A stretch of 64,000 nt of DNA from Symbiodinium natans (GCA_905221605.1 CAJNDS010002115.1:375501-439500), one strand, 5' to 3'; counted from the first letter of the stretch, positions 32,553 through 44,560 are shown. Program-made: numbers and translations. Notes: generated by a model not told the origin, from the letters alone.

Positions 32553-32651
32553 AGGGGTCGGAATATTTACTAATAGCATTCCCTGATGATCCCTAAATAC
32601 TTATTACAATAACCCCCAAAAGCCCTATTAAAGCCATTCAGGCCCCTATAC
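32553..32651. mobile_element. family 5 element
   Basis: TAGGGGTCGGAATATTTACTAA, GCATTCCCTGATGATCCC and ATTCAGGCCCCTA. Closest to the copy at 2,256. Confidence 0.6.
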
Positions 32652-32859
32652 TACCCCGCTCCTTGAGGCTCTCGCGGCTCGGCCTCCCCCTGCCGCGGCT
32701 GGGGCACTGCTGGCGGCACTGGGCCGGGAAGAGGCATTGCGACGCGCAGTAGGGTTTAGGGTTCCGGGGAGCTTAGTCGGTTTTGTGGAGGAATCTTGTT
32801 CTTCCGTCGATGGCTCCATCTGCAAGGTATTTCTATGTACCAATACAGGTAGACATGCA

Positions 32860-33030
32860 CATATACATAGACATGCGTCCGCACACTCATGCATCTCTCT
32901 GCATCTGCATTTGCATGTATGCATGGCTTCAGGTCCATTGGAGGGGGACGGTATCACGACATACGCATGCACAGAAGTTATCTTCAGAATGCATGCGCAT
33001 GTATTTACATATGCATGTACATGTTTTTAT
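32860..33030. repeat. (CATGCA/ACATATGCAT)n alternating purine-pyrimidine stretch
   Basis: CATGCA, GCATGC, ACATAC and TGTACATG phrases recur about 15 times. Long alternating purine-pyrimidine runs are prone to Z-DNA or cruciform formation. Frames across it are rich in His, Met and Cys for that reason. Confidence 0.7.
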
Positions 33031-33284
33031 GCGAAAACGAACGAGTGTGTTTACATGTCTTCTATCGTTTTTTGTAAAGTAGATACAGTATGCAAAAAAG
33101 CCCAGAAGGTGTGCAAACACTCGTGATTTGCATAAGGTTCACGCTTTCTGAGGAAGCAGTCTCGTCACAAATGTCCTGAGGTGCAGAAAAGATGTCCATT
33201 TCGTCCGGGTTGTCCGAGCCCTTATGATGATCGTGCGCATGGTCTGGGGGCAAAAAGAGACAAGTAAGCCACACAAAACCAAAC

Positions 33285-33285
33285 C

Positions 33286-33373
<88 letters not shown>

Positions 33374-33613
33374 GAGTTTCCTTACACCCTCCCCCCCCCC
33401 CACCCCCCCCCCCCCCCCCCCCCCACACCCCCAACCCCCCACCCCCCCACCAACCCCACCCCCCAACCCCCCCCACCCCCCCCCCCACAACCCCCCCCCC
33501 CCCCCCCCAAACCACCCCCCCCCCCCCAACCCCCCCGCCCCAACCCGCCCCCACCCCCACCCCACCCCCCCCCCCCCCCCCCCACCCCCCCACCCCCCCC
33601 CCCCCCCTCCCCC
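33285..33613. repeat. poly-C / C-rich tract, about 330 bp
   Basis: Two near-pure C blocks (33,287-33,371 and 33,389-33,424), then a C-rich stretch with scattered A. It is the longest C-rich block in the window. Confidence 0.97.
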
Positions 33614-34017
33614 AAAACCTCCTCAAGTTTTTTGGGTTGAGGGTTTAGGGCTGACCCAGCGAAAGAACTAATCCTGGGGTGTTTTACTAAACCGAACTCA
33701 AATCTGTGCATGCCCGCCCCCGGGCAAGCAATCCGGTTCCAAAGTACGGAAGCTTGTGTGCTACAGGAAATACGGAAACAAGCCCCATAAATGCTACTCT
33801 TGGTCAATTTCGCTGAAATCTGCATTGTGCTCTACAGCTCGTAGACAACCATTTAGTGTGCTGGCGCTCCGGCCGACACTGCCTGAAGAGGCGGATTGCT
33901 GTGCTTGCCTCACATGGCTTATGAACCCCCTTTTTTCAGCTCATTGATCGGCAAAGGCAAGGAAGAGCGCAGCGTCTAGACAACTTCTAGAGGCAGCACC
34001 CCTGCTTCCACGTGGGG

Positions 34018-34168
34018 GTTTCCGAAAATGAGGGGAGACCTTATTGGGGCCCCTTATTGTAAGGAGAATACTATCTTGCTGGAACGAAATTAGGGACCCC
34101 TTCTTTCTATTGTAAGGGAATCCTACTATTTTGGGGGAAAGAAATTAGGGGTCCCCTAAACCCGAAAC
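34018..34168. mobile_element. two tandem family 6 elements ending at a telomere tract
   Basis: Copy 1: GACCTTATTGGGGCCCCTTATT, GTAAGGAGAATACTATC, GAAATTAGGGACCCC. Copy 2: TATTGTAAGGGAATCCTACTATT, GAAATTAGGGGTCCCC. Copy 2 leads straight into CCCTAAACCCGAAACCC. The direct duplication is about 60 bp. Confidence 0.65.
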
Positions 34169-34184
34169 CCTAAATTTTCGCCAA

Positions 34185-34205
34185 CCCCCCCCCCCCCCCC
34201 CCCCC
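34185..34205. repeat. C21 run
   Basis: Uninterrupted C homopolymer just downstream of the telomere-ended family 6 pair. Confidence 0.95.
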
Positions 34206-34298
34206 GTGTGTCCACTGAGCGCTCTGCAGGCAGCAGAGCTCTCATCGGTCTTGCCTCCATGGTTCCTTGACAGCAAGCCAAGCTCCCTGGAACGCTGT

Positions 34299-34399
34299 GT
34301 TTAGGGTTTAGGCTTCAGGGTTTAGGGCTTAGGGTTTAGGGAGTTTAGGGTTCAGGGTTTAGGGTTTAGGGTTTAGGGTTTAGGGTTTAGGGTTTAGGG
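34299..34399 (+). repeat. TTTAGGG tract, about 13 units
   Basis: G-strand units, variant-rich at the left (TTCAGGG, CTTAGGG) and perfect at the right. Confidence 0.94.
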
Positions 34400-34896
34400 T
34401 GCTTCCTCATGCATTGAATGCAGCATGCCGCCGGCTTCTTGTTTTGAAAAAACCCTAAACTTTAACCTCCACCTCAAAGAGAATCATATGCTTCCTGGGG
34501 TGGCCAAAAGACCCCAAAACCAGAGACTCAAAAGCTCTAGGGTGTAGGGCTTAGGGGGTATTGGGGGTATGTAGTAGGGGGATGTAGGGGACTTCCAAGA
34601 TCGTCACGGCTCTCTGCAAGCATTTAAGTGTAACTTCGTGGTACATAGGGGGGGGGGGGGGGGGCATTTGGGAGTCTTCAGGGGCATTTAGCAGTAATTA
34701 AGGGGTATTTAGGGTTTAGGGTTTAGCATTTCGGTATTCAGGGGTGTTTAGTGGCATCTGCAAGTTTACTGTTTAGAGGTTTTGGGGTTTGGGGGTTTAG
34801 GGCTTTAGGGGTTCTGATCCAAGGGCTCCAACCGCTAGGCACGTGAAGACTCTTCCTGAAAAAGTGTGAATTGAACCAAAGAAGCCCTGCCCAGAC

Positions 34897-34942
34897 ACCC
34901 TAAACCCTACACCCTAAACCCTAAACCCTAAACCCTAAACCT
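34897..34942 (-). repeat. CCCTAAA tract, about 6 units
   Basis: C-strand tract immediately before the family 4 element at 34,957. Confidence 0.9.
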
Positions 34943-34956
34943 CTCAACCCCGAAAC

Positions 34957-35053
34957 TTGGTCATAGCGGGCTAATATTTTCCATTTTTAAGGGCACTTAA
35001 ACTCAATGAGAACTAGACATTGAAATTGTTAGGCCTATCCCAGCCATGAACTA
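34957..35053. mobile_element. family 4 element between telomere tracts
   Basis: TTGGTCATAGCGGGCTAATA, AAGGGCACTTAAACTCAATGAG and CCCAGCCATGAACTA. C-strand telomere units lie within 15 to 20 bp on both sides, so the element may have inserted into a telomere-like tract or been captured with one. Confidence 0.75.
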
Positions 35054-35064
35054 GGGAAACCTGA

Positions 35065-35960
35065 ACCCTAACCCTAAACCCCAAACCCCAAACCCTAAAC
35101 CCTAAAGCCTAAACCCTAACTCTTCAACCCTAAACGTTGAGGCTGCCCTTCGTCTCGTTGACCGCCTTCCTGAGCCTTCCACTCCCCGAGGCCAAGGGGA
35201 GTTTAGGGTTTAGGGTTTAGGGTTTAGGATTTTGGGGTTCCCGGGAGGCAACCTCAAGCCCAACTAGCCTTAACCTAAAAGTCCCAAGACCTCGACCTTT
35301 TTGGGGGATACTGCCCCTAAGAAAATGGACCTGCCCCTTTCCCGTGCCCTCCTCGCCCTGCTCGTTTTGGGTTTAGGGTTTAGGGTTTAGGGTTTAGGGT
35401 TTAGGGTGTTGGTATCGGGGTGTTGGTTCGCACGCACGCACGGACCCACACGCGCAGAGCCGAAAGAAGATAAACAGCTTTTACGTGACCCGCAGAAAAG
35501 CTCAGATGCCTTGAAACTCGTCACTCAACATCATACAAGTTCAAGAGCTTCCTGAGAAACCTTGAACACCAAAAACTACCCATAACCAGCAAATGCAAGC
35601 TTGAGCTTTCAAAACAATACCGCCAACATCCACCCAAGCTTCCTGCAAACACCAAACGCAACGTACTTCAACAATAGCCCAGAAGGCAACATCACAGTTT
35701 TTTGGCCGAGATCCCCAAACCCTAAACCCTAAACCCTAGACCCTAAACCCTAAATCCTAGAAGCCAAGCCCTGGACCCTTCTGGAGGGCGCCCTGGGGCG
35801 CCTCGACACCGCCGCCGCCGCCGTTGCGCGGCGCTTTCTTGCTGGGCACCGGGGCAGAGATTGAGAGTTTAGGGTTTAGGGTTTAGGGTTTAGGGTTTAG
35901 GGATTGGGAGTGTAGGGATTGAGAGTTTAGGGTTTGTAGGTTTAGGGTTTAGGGTTCCCG
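35065..35960. repeat. cluster of five telomere tracts
   Basis: C-strand at 35,065-35,121 and 35,714-35,760. G-strand at 35,201-35,231, 35,366-35,407 and 35,868-35,957, the last including GGATTGGGAGTGTAGGGATT and a duplicated GATTGAGAGTTTAGGG. The intervening sequence shows no gene. Confidence 0.88.
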
Positions 35961-36424
35961 GAGACCTGAAGCAAAAGAAGCGTTGAGGGCTTGGCGGAGT
36001 TGAAGTTCATAACGGGGTTCTCCAGGGTTTCCATGGCTGTTTTCCAGGGCTGTTTTCCAGGGCTGTTCTCCGGAAGTCCAGTCGTAGGAGGCTCAAGCAA
36101 CCTGCAAGAGCCCGAATAGGTATAGGCGCCTGAATGGGCCGTGGGCTCCTTATAAAGTGCATTCGGAGGATTTCTAGGGCGTCGGAGCCCTTTCAGCACG
36201 GAAAATAGTGCGAATGAGAGTCCAGCAGGGTTTCGGAGACCCTAAACACCTGAAAACTCACCCTAAACCAGTTCAAATGTTGCTGTTAAGTGTGTTAATA
36301 GCGATTGTCATTGTTATTGTTTGTCGTTTCTGTTTTCCGCTGTGTCTACTCATAGTTTCTGAAGAATTATTAGCCCCTTCAGGAATTTCTTTTTGGTTAT
36401 TTACAGGACACCCAAGAGAATATG

Positions 36425-36485
36425 AAAAAAGATGTGTGTATACATACATATATACGTATATATACATATGTATATATATTTTTTA
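36425..36485. repeat. (TATACA)n AT-rich repeat
   Basis: TACATACATATATACGTATA and related phrases. Confidence 0.85.
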
Positions 36486-36619
36486 AAGGCTCTATGAGGA
36501 GTATAGAGAAGGTGTGAGGCCATTTGGACCAGGGTCATGCAGACTGTAGTTTCGGAGTTGCGAGCGAAACCAGCAATGCAGAGTTTGGAGAAGGCGGCTT
36601 ACGGGTCTTACACGGCTGA

Positions 36620-36725
36620 AGGGTTTAGGGTTTAGGGGTTTAGGGGTTTAGGGGTTTAGGGGTTTAGGGGTTTAGGGGTTTAGGGGTTTAGGGGTTTAGG
36701 GGTTTAGGGTTTTGGGTGTAGGGTT
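36620..36725 (+). repeat. 8-base GGGGTTTA array, about 11 units
   Basis: Near-perfect 8-mers bounded by TTTAGGG and TTTTGGG. Third independent 8-mer expansion in the window, here in G-strand orientation. Confidence 0.95.
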
Positions 36726-36790
36726 CAGGGGGCTCAGGCTAGCGAAGTTCTGTTTGGAAGTTTTCGCTGCCGCAGACCCTCCACCTGAGC

Positions 36791-36818
36791 GGAGCTGTTA
36801 GTATCAGGGGGAACATCC
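36791..36818. mobile_element. family 2 right-end fragment
   Basis: GGAGCTGTTAGTATCAGGGG followed by GAACATCC matches only the right quarter of family 2. Confidence 0.5.
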
Positions 36819-36905
36819 GTCCAGAGGGGTTCTCGGAGCTAGTGCTTGAAGCCTGCCGTAAACCCCAAACGCCTTTGGCCCCAATTTGAAGGCCCTGCAA
36901 GTCGG

Positions 36906-36977
36906 AAACCCTAAACCCTAAACACTAAACCTTATAAACCCTAAACCCTAAACCTTATAACTTATAACCCTAACCCT
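36906..36977 (-). repeat. degenerate CCCTAAA tract
   Basis: CCCTAAA units mixed with CACTAAA and CCTTATAA variants. Confidence 0.85.
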
Positions 36978-37002
36978 GAGAAGGCAAACCTTCGGCTTTG
37001 TA

Positions 37003-37071
37003 ATGTCGGAGTAATTAGAATAGGTTTTTTTTCGGGGGGGTGTATTATAGCGTAGTCATAAAGGGACCCAA
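37003..37071. mobile_element. family 5 fragment
   Basis: GAGTAATTAGAATAGG, a T8/G7 run, TGTATTATAGCGTAGTCATA and AAGGGACC. Sibling of 30,086-30,184. Confidence 0.5.
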
Positions 37072-37181
37072 CCTGTCTCAAACCATGTTTTTGCGGGGGT
37101 TTCAGGCTTGGTGCTGGGGGCTGGGCACTGATTCTGAGCCGTAGTGTAATCCCAAAGCAGACTTGCAGGATCCAGGCGAGC

Positions 37182-37590
37182 TTAGGGTTTAGGGTTTAGG
37201 GTTTAGGGTTTACCCTCTATTACACGAGAGCCCCGGAATTAAAGCCAGGAGGAACCCGGCCGACATCCTGGAGGGAGTGGGCGACTGGCTTCCGGAAGTT
37301 TTGCGTGGCCTTTGCGAACCTTGACGGACCTTCAGGATCCCACGAAACCTGTGTACGACTAACTGCTTAAGAACACCGAAAAATATAAAAGTATTCTTTC
37401 TTATTAAGGGAAATTTATGGATTAACGTTTTTGTTTATCATTCTTTTGGGGTTGATAAGTAAATAGACATTCCATTGTCCAAGGATCGGATGGCCAAGCT
37501 CTTCGTAGAGGACTTTGCAGCGGTTGGGTGAACGCAAAGATTGGCGCTGGGATGAAATTAGCCCTAAACCCTAAACCCTAAACCCTAAAC
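37182..37590. repeat. two short telomere tracts
   Basis: G-strand at 37,182-37,214 (ends TTTACCC) and C-strand at 37,561-37,590. AT-rich unassigned sequence between. Confidence 0.85.
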
Positions 37591-37599
37591 TTCTCCATG

Positions 37600-38435
37600 G
37601 GCACCAACAGACAGACAGCCCCTTCAAAGGCCTACCACCACCGGTTTAGGTTTAACGGTTTCGGCCCTTCAAAGGTATCTGCCCCACCATACAAAGACTA
37701 AGACTTACATCCCTTTCTGTCGTCTGGCGGGCCACTCCATAGCAACAGAAGGCTACGATACCCTAGACCCTGAATCAGTAACTTTTGCGATGGGTCCGGT
37801 ATCGCGCCCGAACACACCATGTTGGGTTCAGGAGTTTTGCCTTGGCAAAGTGCCCAAAGTGAGACCCCTAAGCCCTAAACCGTAAAGCGAAAAAAACACA
37901 AAAACCTAAGCCCGAAACCTTGCACCCCAACAAAAGCCGACGAGAGAGGAGTCATTTTCTGATGCGCTCGTGGCTGGAATCTTGTGCGGCTCTCAATGGA
38001 ATGGGCACCCTCAATGTGGGACCCTATGCCCCCTCATTCATATGTACATGATGTATATGTATAGAACATGTTTACTATAAACAAAGAGTATGGACATAAT
38101 AGATGTGTGTTTGCTGCGTTTTGTTTAGTCGGCTCTTTTCCGAATAGTGGAATCGAGTATTTCATATGGGCGGGGAGTATTCGGTAATCTATGGACTGGC
38201 TTCTTTCGGCTTGGGACTTTGCTTTTCATTCAGGGCCGGAGCAGGGGCTTTCTACAGAGAGGAGCTGCGCTGGGTTTGTGAAAAGCGCGTTGCTTTTCAG
38301 GGTGTAGCACAAGCAGGACGCCAGTAACCCAGTATTGTGTCAAAACAAACAGCAGCCAAAGTCTCGATCCGGACAATCCCGATGTTGGGGCACCTTCAGC
38401 TTCTACGCTCCAGCTTTTGCAAATGAAGGGCTTGG
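37600..38435. other. unassigned sequence, no gene recognised
   Basis: Mixed composition with isolated CCCTAAA-like units near 37,765 and 37,870. No open frame of note. Confidence 0.3.
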
Positions 38436-38440
38436 AGAGG

Positions 38441-38537
38441 TTTAGAGTTTAGGGTTTAGGGTTTAGGGTTTAGGGTTTAGGGTTTAGGGTTTAGGGTTAG
38501 GGTTCTGGGTTCAAAAAAGGGTTTAGGGTTTAGGGTA
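38441..38537 (+). repeat. TTTAGGG tract, about 12 units
   Basis: G-strand units, with a short TTCTGGGTTCAAAAAA interruption before the last two. Confidence 0.94.
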
Positions 38538-38704
38538 AGTCTACACCCCAAGCCCAAAAATTGGGCAACATCAATAGCACCTGTGAATCGCCAGCTGTCC
38601 CTTGCGAAGCCCCAGAGGGCTGGGAGAGGTTCCCCGAACCATTTGCTGCTTCGTCGCGCGTTTTTGGCCCCTTTTGAGGCACCTTTATTTTGGCCTATGC
38701 TGCT

Positions 38705-38929
38705 GCCCCAAACCCTAAACCCTGTGCCCTAAACCCTAGACCCTCAACCCTATACCCTAAACCCTGCAAACCCTATAAGCCCTAATTGGAGACCAGAGTC
38801 TTAGAGTGGCAGGTGGGCATTCGCTGCTCGCGTGATGCCTCCCGAGTGCCAAGCTGCTGCTGGCCCGCAGGAAATCTGGCTCCTTAACCCTTGAGGGTTT
38901 AGGCTTTAGGGTTTAGGGTTTAGGGTTTA
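38705..38929. repeat. paired telomere tracts
   Basis: Degenerate C-strand tract 38,705-38,768 and G-strand tract 38,893-38,929. Confidence 0.85.
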
Positions 38930-39156
38930 ATGTTGTTGACTGTAGTTGTAGGCTTGTGTGCCTTCCTTGATGTGCACGGTGCTATGAGACTTGTGATTGC
39001 TAAGTCGCTCAAAGAAGCACAGCTCCCGTGTTGGCAGGGTTTGGGGTTCCGAGGCTGCCATGATCTGAGCCGGGTTCAACCACCTTCTCGCGCGAGGCAA
39101 ACCCTCAAGCCTCAACCCCCAAACCCTGCAGGTAGTCAGTAGTGTTGCCTCGAATT

Positions 39157-39260
39157 ATCCCTGCGGAGTGGCTCCTGGTAGCTAGGCGGGTGGTTGCCCT
39201 AAACCCTAAGAGCGTCTTTCGGACAGCTAGGCGGGTGGCAGAAAAAACCTAAACCCTAAA
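39157..39260. repeat. two copies of the AGCTAGGCGGGTGG-telomere composite
   Basis: Copy 1: ATCCCTGCGGAGTGGCTC, AGCTAGGCGGGTGGTTG, CCCTAAACCCTAA. Copy 2: ACAGCTAGGCGGGTGGCAG followed by AAAAAACCTAAACCC. The conserved GC-rich part precedes telomere units in the same orientation as at 20,851 and 31,488. Confidence 0.7.
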
Positions 39261-39539
39261 GCATAGATCCCCAAACATGGCCACACCAACTGTCCCAGGT
39301 TTGCTGGGGCGGCGAGGCGCCACGGCGTCAGGGCAGCGGGGTGTGGTATGAGAAGACCGAAATAAGTTTAACAGGGCTTTAGAAGCCTTAGGGGTTTAGG
39401 GTTGGGTTTAACGGCCCGGAACCTGCGGGGGGAAAGCTGAGTGCACACAGCCTTGGGGCTACGCACTTGCCTCTCGAGATGGTATCCTGCCCCGATAGAC
39501 GCTCTACTCACAACACAGCACCCGAATAAGCCCTAAAGC

Positions 39540-40295
39540 CTCAGCCAATAATTCTAAAGCCCCGAGCCCTCAACGCTGAGAAGGACCCGGCTCTACTGCA
39601 GCTCTTGGATCGAGCGCAACTTGTCAGATGGTGGGCTTCTCTCGGGCTGTTCGGCATGCTCAGGGCCTGGGGCTTCAGGGGCTCGGGTGTAGGGATTCGG
39701 TACATTTCCTTGCCCGGGGCGCCCGAGTCAGGGGCAGTCAAAGGTGCGCTGGGACTACAGAACCTAGTGGCCGAAACAGGATTGTAAGCTGGATTCAGGG
39801 GTTTTCGCAGGGGCTGCACTTTGAAGTCCACTTGCCCTCAGGCCTCAGCCCTGTAGTAATTTAAGGCATATGGCGCTGCATGAGAAGAACCGGCTCGACC
39901 CAAGAAACGTTAAAAGTTCAACACCGGTGAAATTTTGGAACTTTTACCTGGAGGCCGTCTTACTATGGCCAATCTCCATTCTCTGCCTTTTGGTTCAGTA
40001 TTGCCGGTGCCGATCTTCTGCTGCTTGTTGTATGCCTGTTTTAAAGCTCAAGCAGCTGAATGCCCCAAAAAGCCTTCATTGGGGGCCTTGATCTTGTCTG
40101 CCAGCAGTGCAACCCTGAACCCTTCAGCCCTGATCAGCTCGACCAGCATACCTCACCTTGTCCGCTTCAGAGAAACCTGCCAAGACGCACCTGCTGGACT
40201 TGAACCTGCTCAGCTCACAGTTGTGCTGCAGCGAGTGCAGCTTATGGTGACCCAACTTCTTTGGCCACGAAATTTACATGAAGTTCCTGAATTCA
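39540..40295. other. unassigned unique sequence with overlapping frames
   Basis: Frames of 96 (-), 78 (+), 73 (+) and 122 (+) codons overlap. The last (39,935-40,303) ends at the telomere array. Composition is ordinary but no domain is recognised. A moderate exon candidate only. Confidence 0.2.
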
Positions 40296-40296
40296 G

Positions 40297-40409
40297 ACCC
40301 TAAACCCTAAACCCTAAACCCTAAACCCTAAACCCTAAACCCTAAACCCTAAACCCTAAACCCTAAACCCTAAACCCTAAACCCTAAACCCTAAACCCTA
40401 AACCCTAAC
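40297..40409 (-). repeat. homogeneous CCCTAAA array, about 16 units
   Basis: Perfect C-strand units with sharp edges on both sides. Lack of variants suggests recent origin or expansion. Confidence 0.97.
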
Positions 40410-40784
40410 CTTCTAAGCCAGTCGCTTAGCCGCCGAGGCTTCCACGCAGCTCCCCACTCCTTGCCTGGCGTCCGGAGGACTTCCTGGACCCGGAAGAGGT
40501 TCGCACGGGTTTAGGGTTTGGGGTTTGGGGTTTAGGGTAATTTAGGGTAATTTTAACGCTACGCGACCCGCCTCGGCCCGTCCCAGCGCATCCGCGTGAG
40601 CATGGTGATTCCACAGCGCCCAAGTCGCTGGACCCCAAGCAATAAGGGTTGGGTTTAGGGTACGGGTTTAGGGTTCCGGGTTTATTGTTTTATGGAGTTT
40701 AGGGTTGAGGGTTAGTTTAGGATTGAGGGCTTAGGGCTCAAGCTTTGGGTTTTTTTGGGGTAGGGTTGAGCCAGGCCCCTCAAA

Positions 40785-40884
40785 GGGGGGGGGGGGGGGG
40801 GAGGGGGGGGGAGGTGGGGGCGGGGGAAGGGGGGGGGGGTGGGGGTGGGGGGGGGGGTGGGGGGGGGGGGGGGGGGGGGGGGGG
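40785..40884. repeat. poly-G tract, about 100 bp
   Basis: G runs with rare A, T or C. It follows TTTAGGG-like sequence (40,650-40,730). Confidence 0.96.
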
Positions 40885-41099
40885 TAAGCGTGGGGGTCCT
40901 GCTGGGAGGGGCTTCAACTGCCTCTGGTCCTGGCGAACCGTCCGCTTGCGGACCCCGGTTTCCCAGGGGGGGTACCCATTTGAGGCAAAAAAAGGCCCGA
41001 AAAAGGGGTTTGGGTGTGGGGGGAGGATTTGGAGGGTGGGTGCCTGTTCTGACAACCTATACACCTCCGGCCCGAGGCCTCGGCGGATTTAGGGTTTAG

Positions 41100-42500
41100 G
41101 GTTAGCATGCATGTATGCTTCTTTGTTTGTGTGTGTGAGGGAGTCACATGTTGCACCCATCTTTTGTGTTCTCCCGCCCAGACCCCCCACGGGTCGTTAA
41201 GCAATGGCAGGCCTGCGTGCCCCCCCTCCCCTATGAAAGGACTTGCGAAAAAAGGCTTTTCCTCATAGATGCCAACATGTTGGGTTCTTGTGTTTTTGAA
41301 ATTCGAGCTGGCTCAGTTTTTGTGACCTGATGCTTCAAGACCTTTTTGGAAGAAGTGGAGCCTGGATGCCCGAAAGACCCTTCAGAAAGCACCGGTAGTT
41401 TTTTTTTGATTCATGCCGGCTCGAGTTCTCCTTCCTTCGTGCTTTCGGAATATGTAGCTTTAGCCGAGCTTGTCGGCGTATCCGCTACTGCCTCAGAAGC
41501 CTCGGCCCTTCCAAGATCCACCTGTGTCGAAGCCAGGCGGATTTGGAGGGGGGGCGGGGTGGTTGTCAGAAAAAAACACATGAGAATCTATTTGCAACCA
41601 CATATTTGTTTACACATGTTTTCTTTCTGTCTATGCACAAGCTGTTTGGGATGTCATTCGCCGTTCAGAAAGTCTGTTAGATTGCAAACGATGGACTTCA
41701 TCTGGCTGCAGAAGCGTGCGTTTCATTGAGTCGGGAAACATGCTGGGGTTTGATTTTTGCGCCCTTGAGGGAACTTCGGATTGAGGCTGAGTTGAGTTCG
41801 GTTGCTGGTGTCCGAGAAAGGGCTCTTGGTCTATGTCCTTTTGCAAATTAAGTCCACCGCCTAGAACTGGCATTCACGCCGCCATACAGGCACCGCCACA
41901 GGGCTTGAACACGGGGTTTCACTTTTCATGACAGAGCCAGGGCCACCACATCTTTTCCACATCCTCACTTCGCGGTCACTGGCAGTGTAAGGGCCGACGT
42001 GGGTTTTCACTCCAAACGGGCCATCGAGTGTGCTTTGAGCCGGAAATGAAGCCCGAACGACTTGATGACTCCAGGGCACCGGCTGCCCTCGCAGCGTGTC
42101 TCAGGCAGGGGCCGTTTTGCTTAGGCTCAGATTTTTGTTCTGACTTTGTCTACCACAAGTGCTTGGTGCTAGGAGCTCGAACTTGTGAGAAGGGAGGGCT
42201 TCAGGTGGCATGCGTGAATCACTCTCCACCATCTTCCCCTTGACTTGAATGACAGGGAGCCTCTAGTGTAATCAAGGCTCCCGCTGTCGTGTGGCTTTCG
42301 AAGCCACCGCGGGATCTGAAAACTCCGCCCTGCCCTGAATGTAAAAAGCCCAAACACTCAGCTGCAATTACTCCTCCTCAAGCCTCGAACATCAGGTTCA
42401 AGGTGGAAGTTCGCATTTGCTTTCTAGCGCCGGTGGTTACCCGTAGGACCGCCGGTCTGAACATCACTATACCTCCCTGACTTAAAACTCAACATGTGCG
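41100..42500. other. longest telomere-free unique stretch, no gene recognised
   Basis: About 1.4 kb with balanced composition. Frames of 60 to 127 codons on both strands (the longest at 41,346-41,729). None shows a domain I recognise and no conserved splice pattern is evident. With 45.8-46.5 kb, this is the best place to look for an expressed gene. Confidence 0.25.
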
Positions 42501-42506
42501 AGGTTT

Positions 42507-42628
42507 CTTGGAGGTTCATGGGCAGTCAACAGTGGGGCTGTACGTAGGGTAACTATACTTAGAACTGGTTATAACCTTTTAAAGGGTACTTGGAGAACCC
42601 TACTTACAACTACCCGTGAACCTTCAAG
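42507..42628. mobile_element. MITE-like element, family 1
   Basis: CTTGGAGGTTCATGGGCAG at the left and CTACCCGTGAACCTTCAAG at the right. AGGGTAACTATACTTAGAAC and AACCCTACTTACAAC inside. Well preserved. Confidence 0.85.
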
Positions 42629-43143
42629 TTCAGGGAGGTGAAGACTATTTGCAGCGGTACTCGGGGTTTTTGTCGTCCTCTGGTGGAAGCACGTGACGTC
42701 GCCTGCGTGCAATGGATGTCGTGGTTTCCTGTCCAAACACGTCTCATGTTGATGGAGCCTTGCAAGGCTGCCATAATTAAGCCTTAACCCGGCACCCACG
42801 TCACACGCTTGAACATCTGAAACTCACACTGCCGCGACCGTAGCAGCAGCAGTAGCAGTCGTAGTGTCGTGGCAATAGCGGTGGCTGCGGCGGCAGCAGC
42901 GCTGGCCGTTGGTGTTGTAGCAGCCTGCTGTGCTTCCGCGTTACGTGATGAACTCCCTGAACCCTAAACGACTGGCAAAGCCGATTCGATCGGTGAGTCC
43001 TCAACGCCTCTGAGAGCCTAACCCCTACCTCCCTGCATCTCAACACTGATATTGCTCAAGGCCCCTAAGGCCTTACAGAGTCATGCGCAAGCTGCCGAAC
43101 CTTGGCAAACTGCGTCCTTAACCCGATGAGAAGTTTCACCCAG

Positions 43144-43391
43144 GCCCTAAACCATGAACCCTGAACCCTGAACCCTAAACCCTAAACCCTAAACCCTAAA
43201 CCCTAGACCCTAAACCCTAAACCCTAAACCCCCCCCCCCCCCCGCTGTCCGAGACCCTGGGCTTGCCACCCACGGCCGAGCCGGATGCGCAGAGGCACAG
43301 GGTTTAGGGTTTAGGGCTTGGGGCTTAGGGTTTAGGGTTTAGGGTTTCGGGTTTAGGGTTTAGGGTTTAGGCAAAGGGTTTAGGGGGTTCC
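43144..43391. repeat. C-strand tract, C15 run, then G-strand tract
   Basis: CCCTAAA units (43,144-43,230) run into a C homopolymer to 43,244. After 55 bp, G-strand TTTAGGG units follow (43,299-43,391). Confidence 0.93.
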
Positions 43392-43604
43392 TGTGTATAT
43401 CGCTGAGCTTTGCAGAACCTTTAACAGATGGTTCGAGGAAGCAGCTTTTGGCAATTACTCGTACACATGAAACCCAGCAAGGGGCCCTTCCAACACTACT
43501 GTCATCTCTATAGAGCTTTATGTTTTAGACGTTTGGAGTTTAAGCGTCTTGAAGCAAGTCTGCACGTAACACGCGCAGAGCAAACACAGAGATGGACAGA
43601 TAGA

Positions 43605-43680
43605 GAAGGAGAAAGAGCGAGAGAGAGAGAGAGAGAGAGATAGAAATAAATAAATAAATAAGCGACTAAATAAATAGATA
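43605..43680. repeat. (GA)n then (AAAT)n microsatellites
   Basis: GAGAGAGA run to 43,640 and about six AAAT units to 43,678. Confidence 0.9.
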
Positions 43681-43849
43681 ATTGGCATGTGTGTCCTCGT
43701 TGTCGAACACTGCGCAGGAGCTGGCCAAGATACTTTGCGGCGCCAAGCCTAGCTGCTCCGTAGTGCGTTCGCCTGCACCGAGGCAGATCCCCAACGTTTG
43801 CAATACCTAGCCTTGGCTAGCCTCATGTGGTTATCAAGTCAGGTACCCC

Positions 43850-43857
43850 CCTCCCCC

Positions 43858-43888
<31 letters not shown>

Positions 43889-43890
43889 AG
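43850..43890. repeat. C-rich run followed by A11
   Basis: C homopolymer of about 24, directly followed by 11 A. Confidence 0.93.
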
Positions 43891-44159
43891 GAAAAAGAGA
43901 AATACAAGTGGGCCTGTGTACACCCACCCCAGATTCGCCATAGGCCTCTACCCTCGAAGCTCTGAACCCTCAACCTTTTTCTGGGTTAGTAGGAACAGCA
44001 ATAACAGAGAAAAGTAATGAGTGTAATGATCGCAGTAGTAAGCAGCAACAACTTCATTTATGCCTTGATGCCAGTGAGAATCCTAAGAATTGTATTTAAT
44101 CAACAGCAGAGTATCCCTAAGCCCTATAAACCCTAAACCTTGATAATTCCTAGTAGTAA

Positions 44160-44560
44160 GCAACCCGACCCTAAACCCTAAGCCTTAAACCCTGAACCCT
44201 AAACCTTAGGGGGCTTAGGGGGCTTCCGGCTCAGGGTTATCTATGGGCATCGAGCAGTTTGCAAGGTGCATCACCTGGCTGCCAAAGATCGCTCCCAGCA
44301 CGCCTCCCAGTCTTCTGGGGTTTAGGGTTTAGGGTTTAGGGTTTAGGGTTTAGGGTTTAGGGTTTAGGGTTTAGGGTTTAGGGCCCTCAGTCCGGCAACA
44401 AAAAAGGTTTTGGGGCTGGTTCTGTGGCAGATGGGGAACGAGGAGCCGACAGCTTCTCTAGTTGGACTGCGGAAGGTACCAAGTTCCCCGAAATCCCAAC
44501 GAGGACCCAGTTTTTTCGTTGTCTTCGGTTTAGGGTTTAGTTTAGGGTTTAGGGTTTAGG
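44160..44560. repeat. three telomere tracts
   Basis: Degenerate C-strand 44,160-44,215, perfect G-strand 44,319-44,385 (9 units) and short G-strand 44,527-44,560. Confidence 0.9.
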